Source of the DNA: Megamerina dolium
Taxonomy: Eukaryota; Arthropoda; Insecta; Diptera; Megamerinidae
Reading direction: 5' to 3'
DNA: 64,000 nucleotides
Assembly (NCBI GenBank): GCA_963854835.1
Contig: OY978525.1
Location: forward strand, 59,835,855 to 59,899,854
The notes beneath the pieces were generated by a model. The model had not been told where the DNA came from, did no database searches, and saw only the letters and a program-made list of their open reading frames with translations. Position numbers and translations under genes: made by a program. Shown here in pieces: positions 29,941 through 41,416 of the stretch (position 1 is its first letter; each line of letters begins with the position of its first letter).

Positions 29941-32566
29941 TTCAAAATGCTGATCACAAAATTTCCCACAAATAAAAGCAAAGCAGTGGAAAGTCCCAGA
30001 ATTTTCGAAGCGTCTGCACTGAAAACAGCATATAAAACTCCTCCTGTGCAACGAATTCTGCAACGAATTCAATACAATTCCCATTGAAAGTCACACTGAA
30101 TCTCTCGTAGAGGTCAGACGAGAAGGCCTACATGACTATTGATCTCGTGTACGGTCAGCTTTCGAAAATGTTTTTGTGGCTGATGACAACGACTTATCTC
30201 AAAATTTCAAGGTCTCAGCTAGAGCAAAATTTGATCTATGCTCTGATCAATATTATACTTGCAAATCCCAAACACAAGATTTGCTCAGGTATTTCCACCC
30301 CGCTTTCAGACCAAGTTCGGTATCTAGCCAGGAGTATCGCAAGGAACAAACAAATATTCCCAATATTTGTCTTCAAGTTCCTCCTTGCGATACTGAAGTT
30401 TTCTCTGGTGGTAATGAAGAATGGGTGTCATTCCTGGACATGTTCACTGCCGTCTGCATAAATCACTCAAAAATTATACCACCTCCGGCATAAAACCCAA
30501 GGGAAAGCTGGTGCAATTTTCAAACGTTACTCTTAAGCGACGAAAATTGGCGTGGAATGCCTTACAAGTTCGATTTGAAAATAAGCGAATTCTCGTTGAT
30601 AATCAGTTAAAGACGCTGTTGAACTTGCCCACTGTTCATTCCGAAAACAGTGAGGCAATTAAAAATCTTCAATTGACAATTAATAATTGCCTGTCCATCC
30701 TAACCTCTCAGGGTGTTATAATTGGAAACTGGGACCCCATTCTAGTACATATCTGCCCAACAAACTTGCCCCAAGATACTTTGTCGCTCTGGGAACAATC
30801 CCCTAATTCCAGAAAAGATCTACCTCTCTGGTCACAACTGAATGAGTTCCTCAATAGCAAGTACGATGTACTAGAAAGACCAGATTTCTTTCAACTCTTA
30901 TGTGACAGAAATTCAAAAAAAATACAATTAAACTATTGCAAAAAATTTAAGAAACTTTCGATGCTCGACCGAATTAAGTTTGTTAAACAAAATAGTTACT
31001 GCGAAAATTTTCTCGCTCACACTCACCTGATAACTAATTGTGGTAGTAAATATTCTTGTGTGTACTGTCAGCGGAAGCATCACTCTATCCTTCATGTCAG
31101 CACCACGTCACATTCTCCACAATTAAATAGTAGATCTCAAACTACTATTTCTCAAATAATCACTTCAATGTCTGCATCTTTATGCACACATTCACAAGCA
31201 AGTGATGTGCCAGAGGAACACCCCTGTTCTTCTAATAGGAAAATAGCACTAAAGTGCTACATCTCTCTAAGTGCCTGTTTACATTAGATTTCCCATTAAC
31301 GGTATATCCATGAACGCTGTGTTCACATTAGTGCAATTGCGCCGATTTTATTTCAACTAAAATGCTACAGTGGAATTAGAATTTTGGAATAAAGTAGGGC
31401 TGTGCAATTAATCGTTTGTTCAGAAATATTGATTAATCAAAGTAATCGATTAATCAAATATGAAATTAAGCGAATTATCATGAATTTATTATTCAAAATG
31501 GAAATTATTCTAAAAAAAAATTCAAAATATTGATAATATTTCAAATATTTCATAAATAAAGAAAAAATAAACATGAAAATGATTGCGATTAATCAAAATT
31601 CTGATTAATCGAATAATTTCAATTTTGATAAATTATCATTTTGATCAAACGAATTGATTTGTCGAATAATTTAATTAATCAGACTTTTTGAACCAACAAT
31701 TAATCGCACAGCCCTAATATAGAACGCTTCTTACTGATGTTATCGCTTCAACATTTAAAAATTTAGGTGCATAGTTGTCATAATCGAATCACTTTGGACA
31801 TAGAACATAGGCCGTTGCGCCGATTTTTAATTTTGGATTGGATTTTCGGCGCAAACTTCCATCACTTTCTTACTGCCTACTTTTCTACCTATCTCGCTCG
31901 CACAGTTGCGCCTGGGCAGGCTAATGTGAACAGGCATTAATAGGAAACATAGCACTATAGTGCTATCTACCTACTCTGGCAATAGAAGCCAGGTCATGCT
32001 CCCAACTACACTTATCCCTGTAGTGCACTCGGGAGAAACGTTCACTCTCCGAGCGTTGATTGACCAAGGATCGCAAAAATACTTTATTTCCTCTAAGGTA
32101 CAAAAGCAAACCCGGCTTCCAATCAAACACTCCTAGTTCGAAATATCAGGTATGGCAGGAAAAGCTATTGAAAACTCAAATGAGCTCTGTTCTTTGACAC
32201 TAGTTTCTCCTAAAACGGGTAAAAGCCAAAGCAACAGTAGTTTCGCAGCTGACTCAATCTCTCCCCACATCCCGTGTGAAATGAGTAAATTGGCCAGAAC
32301 TCACCAAACTTAACCTCGCTGATCCGAGTTTCCATGTGCCGTCTCAAATTGACTTAGTAATTGGAAGTGATTTAATCCCTCAAATCCTCCTGAAGGGGCT
32401 TCGTCATTGTGCACATGGAAAACTTATAGCACAAAATTCTCTATTTGGCTGGATCATCAGTGGTCTTTAATTCCAATCGAAGACGAATTTCCAAGGACAC
32501 CTCTCCGTCCATCGCGAAAAAAAATGTAAGCCCTCTCCCAAATCTCTATTATTGCAAGGGGGCCGG
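29940..32566 (+). pseudogene. BEL-3 Gag-protease, broken
   Basis: Frames change repeatedly up to 30480. From 30421 to 31287 a 288-codon piece has LAWNALQVRFENKRILVDNQ, NWDPILVHICPTNLPQDTL and KKLSMLDRIKFVKQNSYCENF. The Cys/His motif CVYCQRKHHSILH follows. It is the same lineage as the gag at 14163-16031. MITE-C2 interrupts at 31271-31937. Protease then reads FTLRALIDQGSQKYFIS (about 32040) and VSNWLSNWK-type sequence with stops. Pol is deleted. It ends at GGGGGCCGGCA (about 32556), a polypurine-like tract, with TGTTTAAGTCACC as likely LTR start. Confidence 0.75.
31271..31937. mobile_element. MITE-C, copy 2 (with inner palindromic MITE)
   Basis: GTGCCTGTTTACATTAG and the inverted CTAATGTGAACAGGCAT end the element. 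TAA is duplicated at 31268-31270 and 31938-31940. An inner block, 31395-31716, begins TAGGGCTGTGC and ends GCACAGCCCTA and is full of ATTAATCG words. The left breakpoint of the 10.86-kb tandem duplication lies 23 bp inside this element. Confidence 0.8.
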
Positions 32567-33060
32567 CATGTTTAAGTCACCCTGTACTATTTAAGTGGCA
32601 ATTTAGACGTACTCGCACACAGCCTTATTATAAAATTCAAAAACATGTAAACATCAGTTTTTACTACATCGCCACTCAGAAACTGAATCATCACCTTGCA
32701 AGACATATACATAGTTCTTTACGCTTTATATTAATAATTAAAATTCTTTATGGCAAACTGAGAACATTTTTTTACCCAAAAATGCATGAGAATTGAAAAC
32801 GTACTAAAAAAATGTTAATCAAAGGGATAAATTATTATCCCTTTTTAGTTCGTAAGAGGATACCCTGTATATCAGACATACCTAAACAAAAGTGTCGGCG
32901 ATTTTTAACTCTCAAAAAGTTCTCATGCCCATACAAATTGTATGACGCAAACCACAATAGCGCAACGGCAGCACGGAACAGTTAATTCGATTTCAACAAC
33001 TCGTAATGAAGTTGTTTGTGAATAACGGGTAAATTGTCATTGTTTGAAAAAATTTGTTAC
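32567..33060. other. Probable BEL-3 3' LTR and unassigned sequence
   Basis: TGTTTAAGTCACCCTGTAC follows a purine-rich tract and may start the BEL-3 LTR. No matching 5' LTR is visible in the window, so the end is unknown. Confidence 0.35.
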
Positions 33061-33650
33061 ACCAAAGTTAATTCTGCACAAATGTAGGTAAGTAGTTTCT
33101 ATATCATTAAATAATAATTTCATTTAATTTTATTTTAATTTAATTTTTTTTTTAATTATGAAAAAATTATTTAACTAGTGCATGCAAATCCATTCATTTA
33201 TAAAAAGAATGATGTATAATACAAAGTCGTTAAATATAAAGAACAGGTTTGGGAGGAGATAGCAAACAAATCTACCGGGTAAGATAATCAATGTTGGCCT
33301 TTAAAAAGAGTTAATTTATATTGTTTAATTAACAACACTCTAAACTTTTTATGACTTCAGGAAAAAATCGGCATTCTTGTCAATGAAAATATTTACTCCT
33401 GTAGAGCAAAATCTATAGTTGGGACGACTTTTAAAAAATCACTGTTTCAATCACAGCACTAATGCTGCATCATCTTTCTCAGCACCATCAAGTCTTCCAA
33501 ATCATCAATATGTTGTAATTTATAAGTTTTATTTATTTAATTGTTGTTTTCACAAATTGATTGTGCACTAAATTTGAATTTTTCTGATCAAATAAAAACA
33601 GTAGTCTTTGTTTTTAGTTGTCAAAATTTGTTGTAGCGTCGTTGCTGTTG
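33061..33650 (+). pseudogene. Exon-like fragments, possible MADF/Myb-type remnant
   Basis: EQVWEEIANKSTG is encoded at about 33243-33280 and followed by a donor GTAAGA. An acceptor ACTTCAG lies at 33360. The short helical WEEIA segment resembles MADF/Myb accessory proteins of DNA transposons, but too little remains to be sure. The downstream frame is closed by stops. The second copy is at 43918-44507. Confidence 0.3.
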
Positions 33651-33775
33651 TTTAGGTATGGATCTTCGGCGTTTCACGCCAGGCCGCAGAAAACGCTCCA
33701 CTCAATTCTTTTCTTTAGGTATGGCTGTAATATATAGAGTATACGTGTACACGATCCAAAAGGTTGTTAAACACA

Positions 33776-34495
33776 TTGTACAATACGTTGGATGGCTGTT
33801 TAGTATACACTTATCAACACGATATAGTACAACTTTATACAACTCATATTCATCACGTTGAACACTTCGCGAAATGCTGAATCGATGATTCCGCTTTTGC
33901 CGTTAAATCAACTATGACGACAAATGTAAACAAAGCTTGTTGTACTATCTACGCATGCACGTTCCAATCCATTGTACAACTGCTAACTCGGCCCACCAAA
34001 AACTAAAACGTTTTAATTTTCATACAACCGTTGGACCTACAGAACACAAAATACTAATGTTGCGACCACCCTTTACCACCATTCAACTCTCAGTGAACTT
34101 GACAATCAGCTGTTCGCGTGACGTAAAAATAGTCCCATTGTTCATAAGAATGATAGAAAGATAGGAAGATAGAAATTTAAATCTTCGTATGTGATTATTT
34201 TTGTGTGCTTTGAATATTAATATTTTACTTTTTGTGTAGTTATTATTGTTTAAAATCAATTGAAATATGTACATTCGCTTCATTTGTACAAACATGTGTA
34301 ATTAAAAATTGATATGAAAACTATTTTTGCCATTGTTTATATTTTTCTTTTCTATTTGTTCACCATTTTTCTAATTCGTAATTTTCTTTCGCAACTGAAC
34401 TACTTTACGTCACAACTAGAAAAATCTTTTTTGATGGTCGCAATCTTCTTTTCTATCATTCTTGCGTTGGACCAACGTCAAAGTTGGTTGTACAA
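33776..34495. promoter_or_regulatory. Cluster of four TTGTACAA palindromes
   Basis: TTGTACAA occurs at 33776-33783, 33972-33979, 34284-34291 and 34488-34495, upstream of the 116-aa ORF starting at 34662. A rough composition estimate gives far fewer than one expected in 720 bp. A binding-site role is inference. The cluster is repeated in unit 2. Confidence 0.35.
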
Positions 34496-34661
34496 CTATA
34501 CTATACATTATACAATCGTTTATCTAACATGGCCATGTTGAACAAACGATTGGTGCGTGTATATCTTGTATACGACTGCCAAAAAAGTCACGTTATGTTA
34601 ATATACCTTAGTGCAGTTTGGTGACCGTTTCTATTAATTATTTTACCCTAAACGCTCTATC

Positions 34662-35012
34662 ATGTCTCGGAAATCAAGAATAAGTGGTGTGGTTGCTTGC
34701 CCATGTGCTCCTACTCATGAAGAGATTTGCAATGATATTGAAGGGTCTAAATCCAAAAATGTATTTGGAGAACTTCCAGAAGATGGTGATTTATCGGAAT
34801 GGTGGACGCAGTTCGAAAAGGTTTTGATGCATCTTAATTACATCACTGTGCTACGCAATGAAATTATTAGCTGTAATGTGGAGTTGGAATCTAAAGACCT
34901 AGAGGTTAATGCAGTCGCGCTACATGTACAGAATATCATCGAAAAAATCCAAAACGAAAATGTAGCTGTATTAAGTTTTAAAACAAAGAAGGCAGTAGAG
35001 GTACTTGCGTAA
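34662..35012 (+). CDS. Unrecognised 116-aa protein, unit 1
   Basis: The ORF starts MSRKSRISGVVACPCAPTHE and ends KKAVEVLA. No family recognised. An acidic centre (NVFGELPEDGDLSEWWTQFE) with a Trp pair is followed by a Leu/Ile-rich region with heptad-like spacing (NAVALHVQNIIEKIQNENVA), which suggests a short coiled coil. No signal peptide or membrane segment. The start is the first ATG after a TTACCC-containing stretch. It has no stop differences between the two units, but duplication is too recent to show selection. It could be an exon, an accessory ORF of an unknown element, or a chance ORF. Confidence 0.35.
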   Translation: MSRKSRISGVVACPCAPTHEEICNDIEGSKSKNVFGELPEDGDLSEWWTQFEKVLMHLNYITVLRNEIISCNVELESKDLEVNAVALHVQNIIEKIQNENVAVLSFKTKKAVEVLA

Positions 35013-35400
35013 AGTAGAAGTAATGATACGTTTAAAACAGTGAGAAGCGGCAATATAATATACTCTGTGTATTACTTTTAATCGTAATTTTTTACTAATC
35101 GGAATTCGGGTCATATATATATTCAAATTTTTTTTTTTGGAACGATAGCAGCAAACCTTAACAAAAATAAAAGATTGCCTCGTATATAGCTTGTTTCTGT
35201 GAACCCAACCGGGAATCTTAGAATATATGAAGCACTTCTCTTTCGTATCTAAAGTGCTGATTTGTAAGCGTTTTCCACGATTTGAGTAGGCAATATGCGT
35301 CACTTAAATCCAAGGTATATTAATATAATTGGAGCAATTGTAAAAGATTCCTTTTTGCTGTGCCTTATAATTGCTTAGTTCCCGTAATTTTCCAGTAAAA

Positions 35401-35568
35401 ACGAGAGTTTGTAATCAAAATTACAAATATTCAAATAACTCAAAATAAAAGATACGTATAATTTTAAGAAAAATTACGTGAAACGAGAGTTTGTAATCAA
35501 AATTATTCTCAAATATTCAAATAACTCAAAATAAAAGATACGTATAATTTTAAGAAAAATTACGTGAA
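35401..35568. repeat. Tandem duplication of about 82 bp
   Basis: ACGAGAGTTTGTAATCAAAA begins both copies (35401 and 35483). Each runs through AGATACGTATAATTTTAAG to ATTACGTGAA. The second has a 4-bp insertion. Also present in unit 2 from about 46258. Confidence 0.85.
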
Positions 35569-35689
35569 TGGAAAATCAGTGGAACAAGTGCTAAATAACA
35601 CACTGAGGAAAAATAAGGTCATCATATAAGGCGTACTTTTGTGAACTCAACGAAAATTTTCAGCTCAATTAGCTACATAAAGCTTGGCT

Positions 35690-35805
35690 GAAGGCCAAAG
35701 TTCAAATTTCAAATCAAGATTACTCAATATTCTCGCGATTTTATTTTATAATATGGGTATCAAAGGAAAGCTATTTTTAACAGCTTTTCACTCGTATATA
35801 TCTTA
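35690..35805 (+). repeat. Dispersed repeat with ATAATATGGGTATCAAA core
   Basis: About 115 bp around ATAATATGGGTATCAAA, with GAAAGCT and AACAGCTTTT words, recur inverted at 58108-58222 and directly in unit 2 at about 46550-46663. The family is unknown. Confidence 0.6.
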
Positions 35806-36259
35806 TTATTAAGCCTATTATGATTCTCGACTCGCCCAAAATGGTATTATGAACCGCGAGTCGTTAAGCTATATTTGCCTACTGTGTCATAATCAGGCGA
35901 ATGTAAGAAACTTTGGCATCCCTCCTGGCCACTCGCTAAAAATAGATTTGCCAAATATGCCAAAATCAAGCGAATGGAAGTTACGTGTGACAACTTCTGA
36001 GTTGTCAATAAATTCTGTTTCTTATGTTTTAATATGATTACAATTATTATTTTTCTATTTAAAATGGTGTAAAGAAATAAATAACTGAAAACAAACAATA
36101 ATTTTTTAAGTTTTCTCAACGTAACAATCAACGATAGACAATAGCATACATGTACAAAGGAAGTATTGGTATATAAGTACTTTAGTGAAACTACCAGGAT
36201 TTTGGAAAATTGAATTGATGCCAACTACTATAATCACCATCACAGGATGCTATGAGATG

Positions 36260-36780
36260 GCGCATGAACACCACCTACATCAAAAAACATCTAAAAGTGG
36301 GTGAGCACAACGCAGCAATTTCTTCTTACCTGTCAACTTCCATCACACCCCAACAACCTCCTAATGCAGCTTATCCCTCCCCCGCGTAACATCCGTGGTG
36401 GCTTACGCTCGTTTGATGGGCATGTGTGTTACCTGCTCGATTATTTGAGCTCTAGTACGCATAGGGCGGCCCTGAATTCATTGCACTAATGCGCAGTGGA
36501 GGCGGCCATCGAGGGCCATACTCATAAAATCGTGCTAGGTGGTCTTCCACCGCATATTGTAGACTGCGAGCAACAGCTCCCTAGCTCCGCTCTAGCCACT
36601 TTGGCGCAGCTAAGGTCTGAATTGCTACATGCACCGGCTGGCCGGTACCATTCCAAACCGATGCCCGCGGTTACAACAAAGTCCACTCAACATCCGTCAT
36701 CTTTACGCCTACATCAGTTTGACCCCTTCTGCACTGTGAATGCACCCCCAAGAGGCTGCCGTCTTCCTGGTTGAAGTGAA
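36260..36780 (+). pseudogene. LINE 3'-terminal fragment (Jockey/I-type)
   Basis: GC-richer than its surroundings. Two pieces in frame around a stop read PRNIRGGLRSFDGHVCYLL and then LPSSALATLAQLRSELL, followed by HPSSLRLHQFDPFCTVNAPP. The segment L-R---LAQLRSG and the terminal proline-rich zinc-like stretch are found at the C-terminus of many insect LINE ORF2 proteins. No poly-A tail is clear. The copy in unit 2 is at about 47120-47629. Confidence 0.5.
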
Positions 36781-36899
36781 CAACAGCAACTAAACAACTG
36801 GAATATATGCATATTCTTGATTGCTAATTCCTTTTATAACAACAACAAAAAGAATGTATAATTAGAGTGTAAATAAAAACTAAATAAAAAAGAAAAGCA

Positions 36900-37520
36900 A
36901 ATTCGTTTTAGTGAGCAGCACAGCGTAGTTCTTCATTTTTGTTCGTTTGCAAAGTCAAAACCTTTATGGACGATTCACGTACAACTTTACTTGCTTGACA
37001 GTTCAAACTTTAACAACAAAAGGTCCGTTGGCGTACACTACGAGTAAAATTTCTCTATCATCAGAATTAAGAGCGTAAGAAAAATCTTTTTTAAAAATGA
37101 GAATAAAGTGAAAAAGTACGCGAACGGAAAATTTGTAAGATTTACTAGTAATTTCCAAATTCCTTCATTTCTGTCACATGCCAGTAAGAACAGCTGTTTT
37201 TTCTATGTTACGAGTTCTTACTAGTAGAAATTTTAGGTCCGTTCACTTCGTAATAGTTTCTACAAATTATTACAAATTTTACTATTTCTTACTAGAAATG
37301 CGTTCGCGTACGCTAAAAACCAGTAATAGAGGGGAAATTGAGAGAGCAAATTATTTCCTCTCTGTGATAATCCTTGCAAATTTTTACTGGTAATATTTCT
37401 ACTAGTAAGAATTCGTAAGATTGAAAAAAAATTTTTCTTTATTACAAAGTGACAGAAGTGAAGAAATTGTGAAAGTTTTAATTTTGTGAATTTTAAATTA
37501 TAAACGAATATCCATAATAA
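36900..37520. other. Inverted-repeat-rich non-coding stretch
   Basis: Words such as TTCTTACTAGTAGAAAT (about 37206) and ATTTCTACTAGTAAGAAT (about 37395) are inverted partners. GGTCCGTTGGCGTAC recurs in variant and inverse forms. It is probably a decayed MITE with no coding capacity. Confidence 0.4.
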
Positions 37521-37778
37521 TTATGAGTGAATTTAATAAATGCCCCTATTGCGGTTCACAACTTTTGTAACAGTTTGGTCGCCGTCGAGAAATTCATATT
37601 GCCGTTCTCAACTCGACTGGCGGCTGATTTTTTTGGTTGTGTTCATTATTTTTGTGGTATTACCGTTTGCAACTCTGTTACAGTTTGGTCGACAAGCACG
37701 TTAAATATACACGACTGCTCATAAGCAGTTGGGTTTGCATCAGTTGCAGTTTACTTTAAACTAATAAAGCCAAAAATA

Positions 37779-37918
37779 ATGGAGAGATCGTAAGTAATAA
37801 TTAGCTTGGCTTCATATTGTAATTTCTCAACATTTTATACATTTTCAGAAGTTTAAAAATTACAACCAAAGCTCAATTTGAGAGGCTTGTTCAACTAATG
37901 GACCAGAATCCAAGCTAA
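37779..37918 (+). pseudogene. Harbinger accessory gene start with intron, unit 1
   Basis: ATGGAGAGATC followed by donor GTAAGTAATAATTAG, an intron of about 57 bp ending ATTTTCAG, then an exon reading KITTKAQFERLVQLMDQNP and a stop at 37918. The conserved 'K-T--QFE-LV-LM--NP' pattern matches Harbinger MADF/Myb-type accessory proteins. The gene is truncated by the internal deletion. Confidence 0.5.
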
Positions 37919-38051
37919 CAAAGTAGACGTGAATCTAAGAAAATAAGATTTTTTTTTAAATAATTTAAGTTATCTTCCATTTACCAAAAAAAACTGAAAT
38001 GAATTTAAAAAATAAATAAGAGATAAATTTATTGAGCTTGGAAAGAACGCA

Positions 38052-38310
38052 TTATATTATTTCTGATACTCCTTGCAGCGTCTGTTTCGTCTCCAATACA
38101 TCTAATACTTCTTTTAAAACAAGTGACATTGTAGATTGAGCCACTCCTATATTGAAGTCATTGCCGCTGCTCTTCTGGTAGCTTCCATCAGCGAAAAATC
38201 TAAGAGCAGCACACAATTTCAATATTGGTGGTATAGATACGACATGCACAGATTTTTTGAAATGGTCTTTTACGTCATCCAGCAAAAAGCAAAATGCCTC
38301 TGCTCAGTCG
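38052..38310 (-). pseudogene. Harbinger transposase N-terminal fragment, unit 1
   Basis: Minus-strand motifs are LKLCAALRFFADGSYQKSSG, NDFNIGVAQSTMSLVLKEVL and DVLET, the DNA-binding N-terminal region of Harbinger transposases. The DDE catalytic part is deleted. Adjacent upstream sequence (38310-38510) encodes an acidic start consistent with the transposase N-terminus, but the frame is broken. Confidence 0.65.
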
Positions 38311-39019
38311 AAAATAGCTAATAAATCTATAAAAAAATTTATTATTTGCTTTTATTTATTTTGAACAATATTTATACTTTTCGCTAGGTAGTTCAAGAGG
38401 GTTAGAGTCATCACGAATTTTTCTCCATAAGCGTAGCAAATCAATTTTCTCGTCTTCGTTTTCATCTTCATAAAACAAATCTACACTAATATCCATTTTA
38501 AATAATTTTCACAGCAAAACACAATTGTATATTTCCTTAATTTTTACTTAATCTACCGCTTTTCTGTCATAAGTGATATTTTAAGCTGGTAACGCCATAA
38601 CAATTTCAACCGAAAACAGTGGTGTACCACAATACCAAAAATAGTTTGGTCTTGTTGAAGTCGGGTCGACTCTAAGACGACCAAACTGGGTTGAGTGGTG
38701 AACGGCAATAGAGGCAAAAGATAATGTGAGTAAATATTAATTTAATCCGTAGATACTTATATTGGTAATTTCAAATATTTTTCATATTACAAAAAAAATA
38801 GAAGCCTCTTCCAAAAAGGCAGCGCACAAGCGATACGGATATAAATTTTGAATCCACCGCTGCACAGAATGTTTCAATTGCTTTACCACCTTCTAATGAG
38901 AGTAATAATGATAATAATAATAAAAACGTGTACTGCAATTAATGACTATGTTGATGGAATCAGAAAGCGACACTGAATATGACACGTTGAAAATCTTGAT
39001 TGTAGACAATACCGCCATC

Positions 39020-39437
<418 letters not shown>

Positions 39438-39438
<1 letters not shown>

Positions 39439-39449
39439 GGCGCAGTCGG
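39438..39449 (+). other. Primer binding site, tRNA-Ser type, unit 1
   Basis: TGGCGCAGTCGG immediately after the 5' LTR, sharing its last T, as in gypsy/17.6-group elements where this sequence is assigned to tRNA-Ser. The same site is at 50283-50294. Confidence 0.8.
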
Positions 39450-40435
39450 AAAAAAACACCACGTGCGAGCAAAAAAATTAAAATTTTGTTCTATAATTTT
39501 ATAAAACTATAAAACACTGTGAATAGTGAAACAAATTGACTAAAACGTTAAAATTAGGGTTTCTGTCAAAGGAGATAAAAAGTGAACCAAAAAGTTACAA
39601 ATTGATACATTACTTAAATAATGCAACGTTAAAAGTAACTAAAATAACCACTCAGAACTAAAGTGACAAAAAACTGCGACAATTGATTGAGAATAATTAT
39701 GTAAATTGCTTTATCAAAAAATAAATAAAATAATAAAACTAAGCGAAAGAAACGAGTCAATAAAAAAGTTATATTTCGAAAAAATAAAAATAAAAATCAA
39801 ATACAATGCAATACAACATTAAAATAATGAAATTATAAAATCAAAAAAAAAAAAAAATACTGCCTAGTACAGTACTGCCCGAAAAGTACTGTAATAAAGT
39901 CGTAGAAGCATTATATAACCTCAGTAGAAAGAACAGTTACTAGTGCGGAAAACACGTGAATAATTAAAACTTCCAAGAGTTCTGGAAAAGGTAACGCTAT
40001 TAACAGAAACTAATTCGAATAACTGTTCATCTAAAGAAAGAGTATTCAATGCGTAAAGAGCAAAGAGAAAACAGAAAGCACATGCACAGAAAAAAACAAA
40101 AACATACATACGTACAACAACAACAAATTTAATGAATTAATGAAACAATGATACAAAAAGAATCGTAACCCACGCTAGGAAAAGGCATTGAGAAAAAAAA
40201 ACAATAACAACAAACCTAACATGCGGCAACAACAACAAACGTTATAGCGAAGGAAGCACAGCAACAGGGATACACACAAGGAAATAAAATTAGTATACAT
40301 TGATTTCATTTGTACTTATAATTAGTTTGTTTACATCTAACTATTAAAATTTAAATAATAACTGTATCAATTAACATTCTTAATAAAACAAAAAAAAAAA
40401 AAAAAAAAAAAGAACAAAACAAACAAAAAATAGAC
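39450..40435 (+). other. Errantivirus-like 5' leader, unit 1
   Basis: About 1 kb of A-rich untranslated leader with poly-A runs at about 39845 and 40390. No ORF of note on the plus strand. Packaging signals would be expected here but none can be defined by eye. Confidence 0.6.
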
Positions 40436-41416
40436 ATGGATGGATTAGACATAAATAGCAAATTTAAGCTTATTTCTAGTAATCTAAATTCTATTCCTTA
40501 TTATGATGGTAATAGAGATGCTCTTCTTAATTTTATTGAAAGAATTGACTTGATGGTGCCTATTTTGGAGTCTTTTCCAGCCGAATATAAAATGTTGTTA
40601 ATGGGCAACATTAAAGACAAAATTACGGGCAGCGCAAGAAGGTCCCTCCTAATGAATGGAAATTTAGATACTTGGCCATTAATTAAACAAGTTTTAATTG
40701 ATTTTCATGGCGAGAAAAACTCAGTTGAAGAACTAATCGACAAGATAAGAGCTTGTCGATGTGACTCTTCAATTGAAAACTTCTATAATAAATTAACAAC
40801 ACTTTTATGTAGGTTGAACAACGCATTGTACTTCAGTGACAATAGGTTTCCTGAAGTTAACAGCGAAAGTAATGCCAGAATCGCTCTAAACTCTTTTAAA
40901 TATGGCTTACCAGAACCAGTTAAAAGCATAATTGTAAGCCGAAACCCAGCAAATCTGAAAGAAGCGTTCGAAATTATAAAATCAAATGGCTATTTAAATT
41001 ACAATATTTCGGACTTTAGCAGTTTCAACAGTAGGTCACAGCAAAATCATAATAAAAATGGAGGAAATTTCGAACAGACATTAAATTATAGAGATAGGGA
41101 GCAATACAACAACAATAACAATAGATTTCAATTTCAACAAAGACAACATAGTTATAACACACGGCAACCAAATTCTTCTACACAATCGAGACAAACTCAT
41201 AACAATAGCCATCAGTCTTACAGAACACAAAATCGCAACCAACAAGCGAACTATAGTACACAACACAATCATGCAGCTAGACATAACCAATATTTTCATA
41301 GCAACCAAAACCGTAATTTTTTTCATAGCGAACCTGCACTTGAGCCAATGGATATAGGTATGAACGAAAGTAACCAAAATTTTCAATTTGGCGCTCAAGA
41401 AAATTACCCTATATAG
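40436..41416 (+). CDS. Errantivirus-like Gag, unit 1 (326 aa)
   Basis: Identical by eye to the unit 2 protein. It starts MDGLDINSKFKL. A capsid-like domain covers residues about 20-185 (PYYDGNRDALLNFIERID, FHGEKNSVEELIDKIRAC, ALNSFKYGLPEPVKS). A long Asn/Gln/His-rich tail follows and there is no CCHC knuckle, as in gypsy-group errantiviruses. In this unit gag is followed by only a pol fragment. Confidence 0.85.
   Translation: MDGLDINSKFKLISSNLNSIPYYDGNRDALLNFIERIDLMVPILESFPAEYKMLLMGNIKDKITGSARRSLLMNGNLDTWPLIKQVLIDFHGEKNSVEELIDKIRACRCDSSIENFYNKLTTLLCRLNNALYFSDNRFPEVNSESNARIALNSFKYGLPEPVKSIIVSRNPANLKEAFEIIKSNGYLNYNISDFSSFNSRSQQNHNKNGGNFEQTLNYRDREQYNNNNNRFQFQQRQHSYNTRQPNSSTQSRQTHNNSHQSYRTQNRNQQANYSTQHNHAARHNQYFHSNQNRNFFHSEPALEPMDIGMNESNQNFQFGAQENYPI

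Larger units (their letters stand above)
37541..38716 (-). mobile_element. PIF/Harbinger element, internally deleted, unit 1
   Basis: 1,176 bp. The left end TGCCCCTATTGCGGTTCAC and right end GTGAACGGCAATAGAGGCA are inverted repeats with AGTTTGGTCG sub-terminal blocks, and AAA flanks both sides. Inside are a minus-strand transposase piece and a plus-strand accessory-gene start, the two genes typical of the superfamily. Confidence 0.8.
37523..38941 (+). pseudogene. Small spliced ORF split by a Harbinger insertion, unit 1
   Basis: ATG at 37523 opens MSEFNK. The Harbinger element (37541-38716) follows, and after one AAA duplicate the frame continues with Asp-Asn and a donor GTGAGT (about 38729). 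An acceptor AAAAATAG is at about 38802, and the next exon reads KPLPKRQRTSDTDINFES, then a Ser/Asn-rich stretch to a stop at about 38941. Removing the transposon gives one short open frame with an AT-rich intron of about 75 bp. I do not recognise the protein. It could be the first exons of a host gene or of another transposon. Confidence 0.45.

Noticed and set aside
31395..31716. Inner TAGGGCTGTGC...GCACAGCCCTA block as a separate later MITE insertion in MITE-C
   Set aside because: No target duplication could be found, and all MITE-C copies carry it at the same place, so it is described as part of MITE-C with an older origin possible.
34314..34541. 75-aa hydrophobic ORF, apparently membrane-spanning (also at 45171-45398)
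   Set aside because: Phe/Ile/Leu-rich translations are expected from AT-rich DNA. No start context or family; identity between units only reflects the recent duplication.
35847..36224. 125-aa minus-strand ORF
   Set aside because: AT-rich, no motif, and its unit 2 counterpart is shortened by a 10-bp deletion to 77 codons, so it is not conserved.
40080..41400. Minus-strand ORFs such as 41398-41081 and 40109-39921
   Set aside because: Shadows of the Asn/Gln-rich gag and A-rich leader of the errantivirus-like element.
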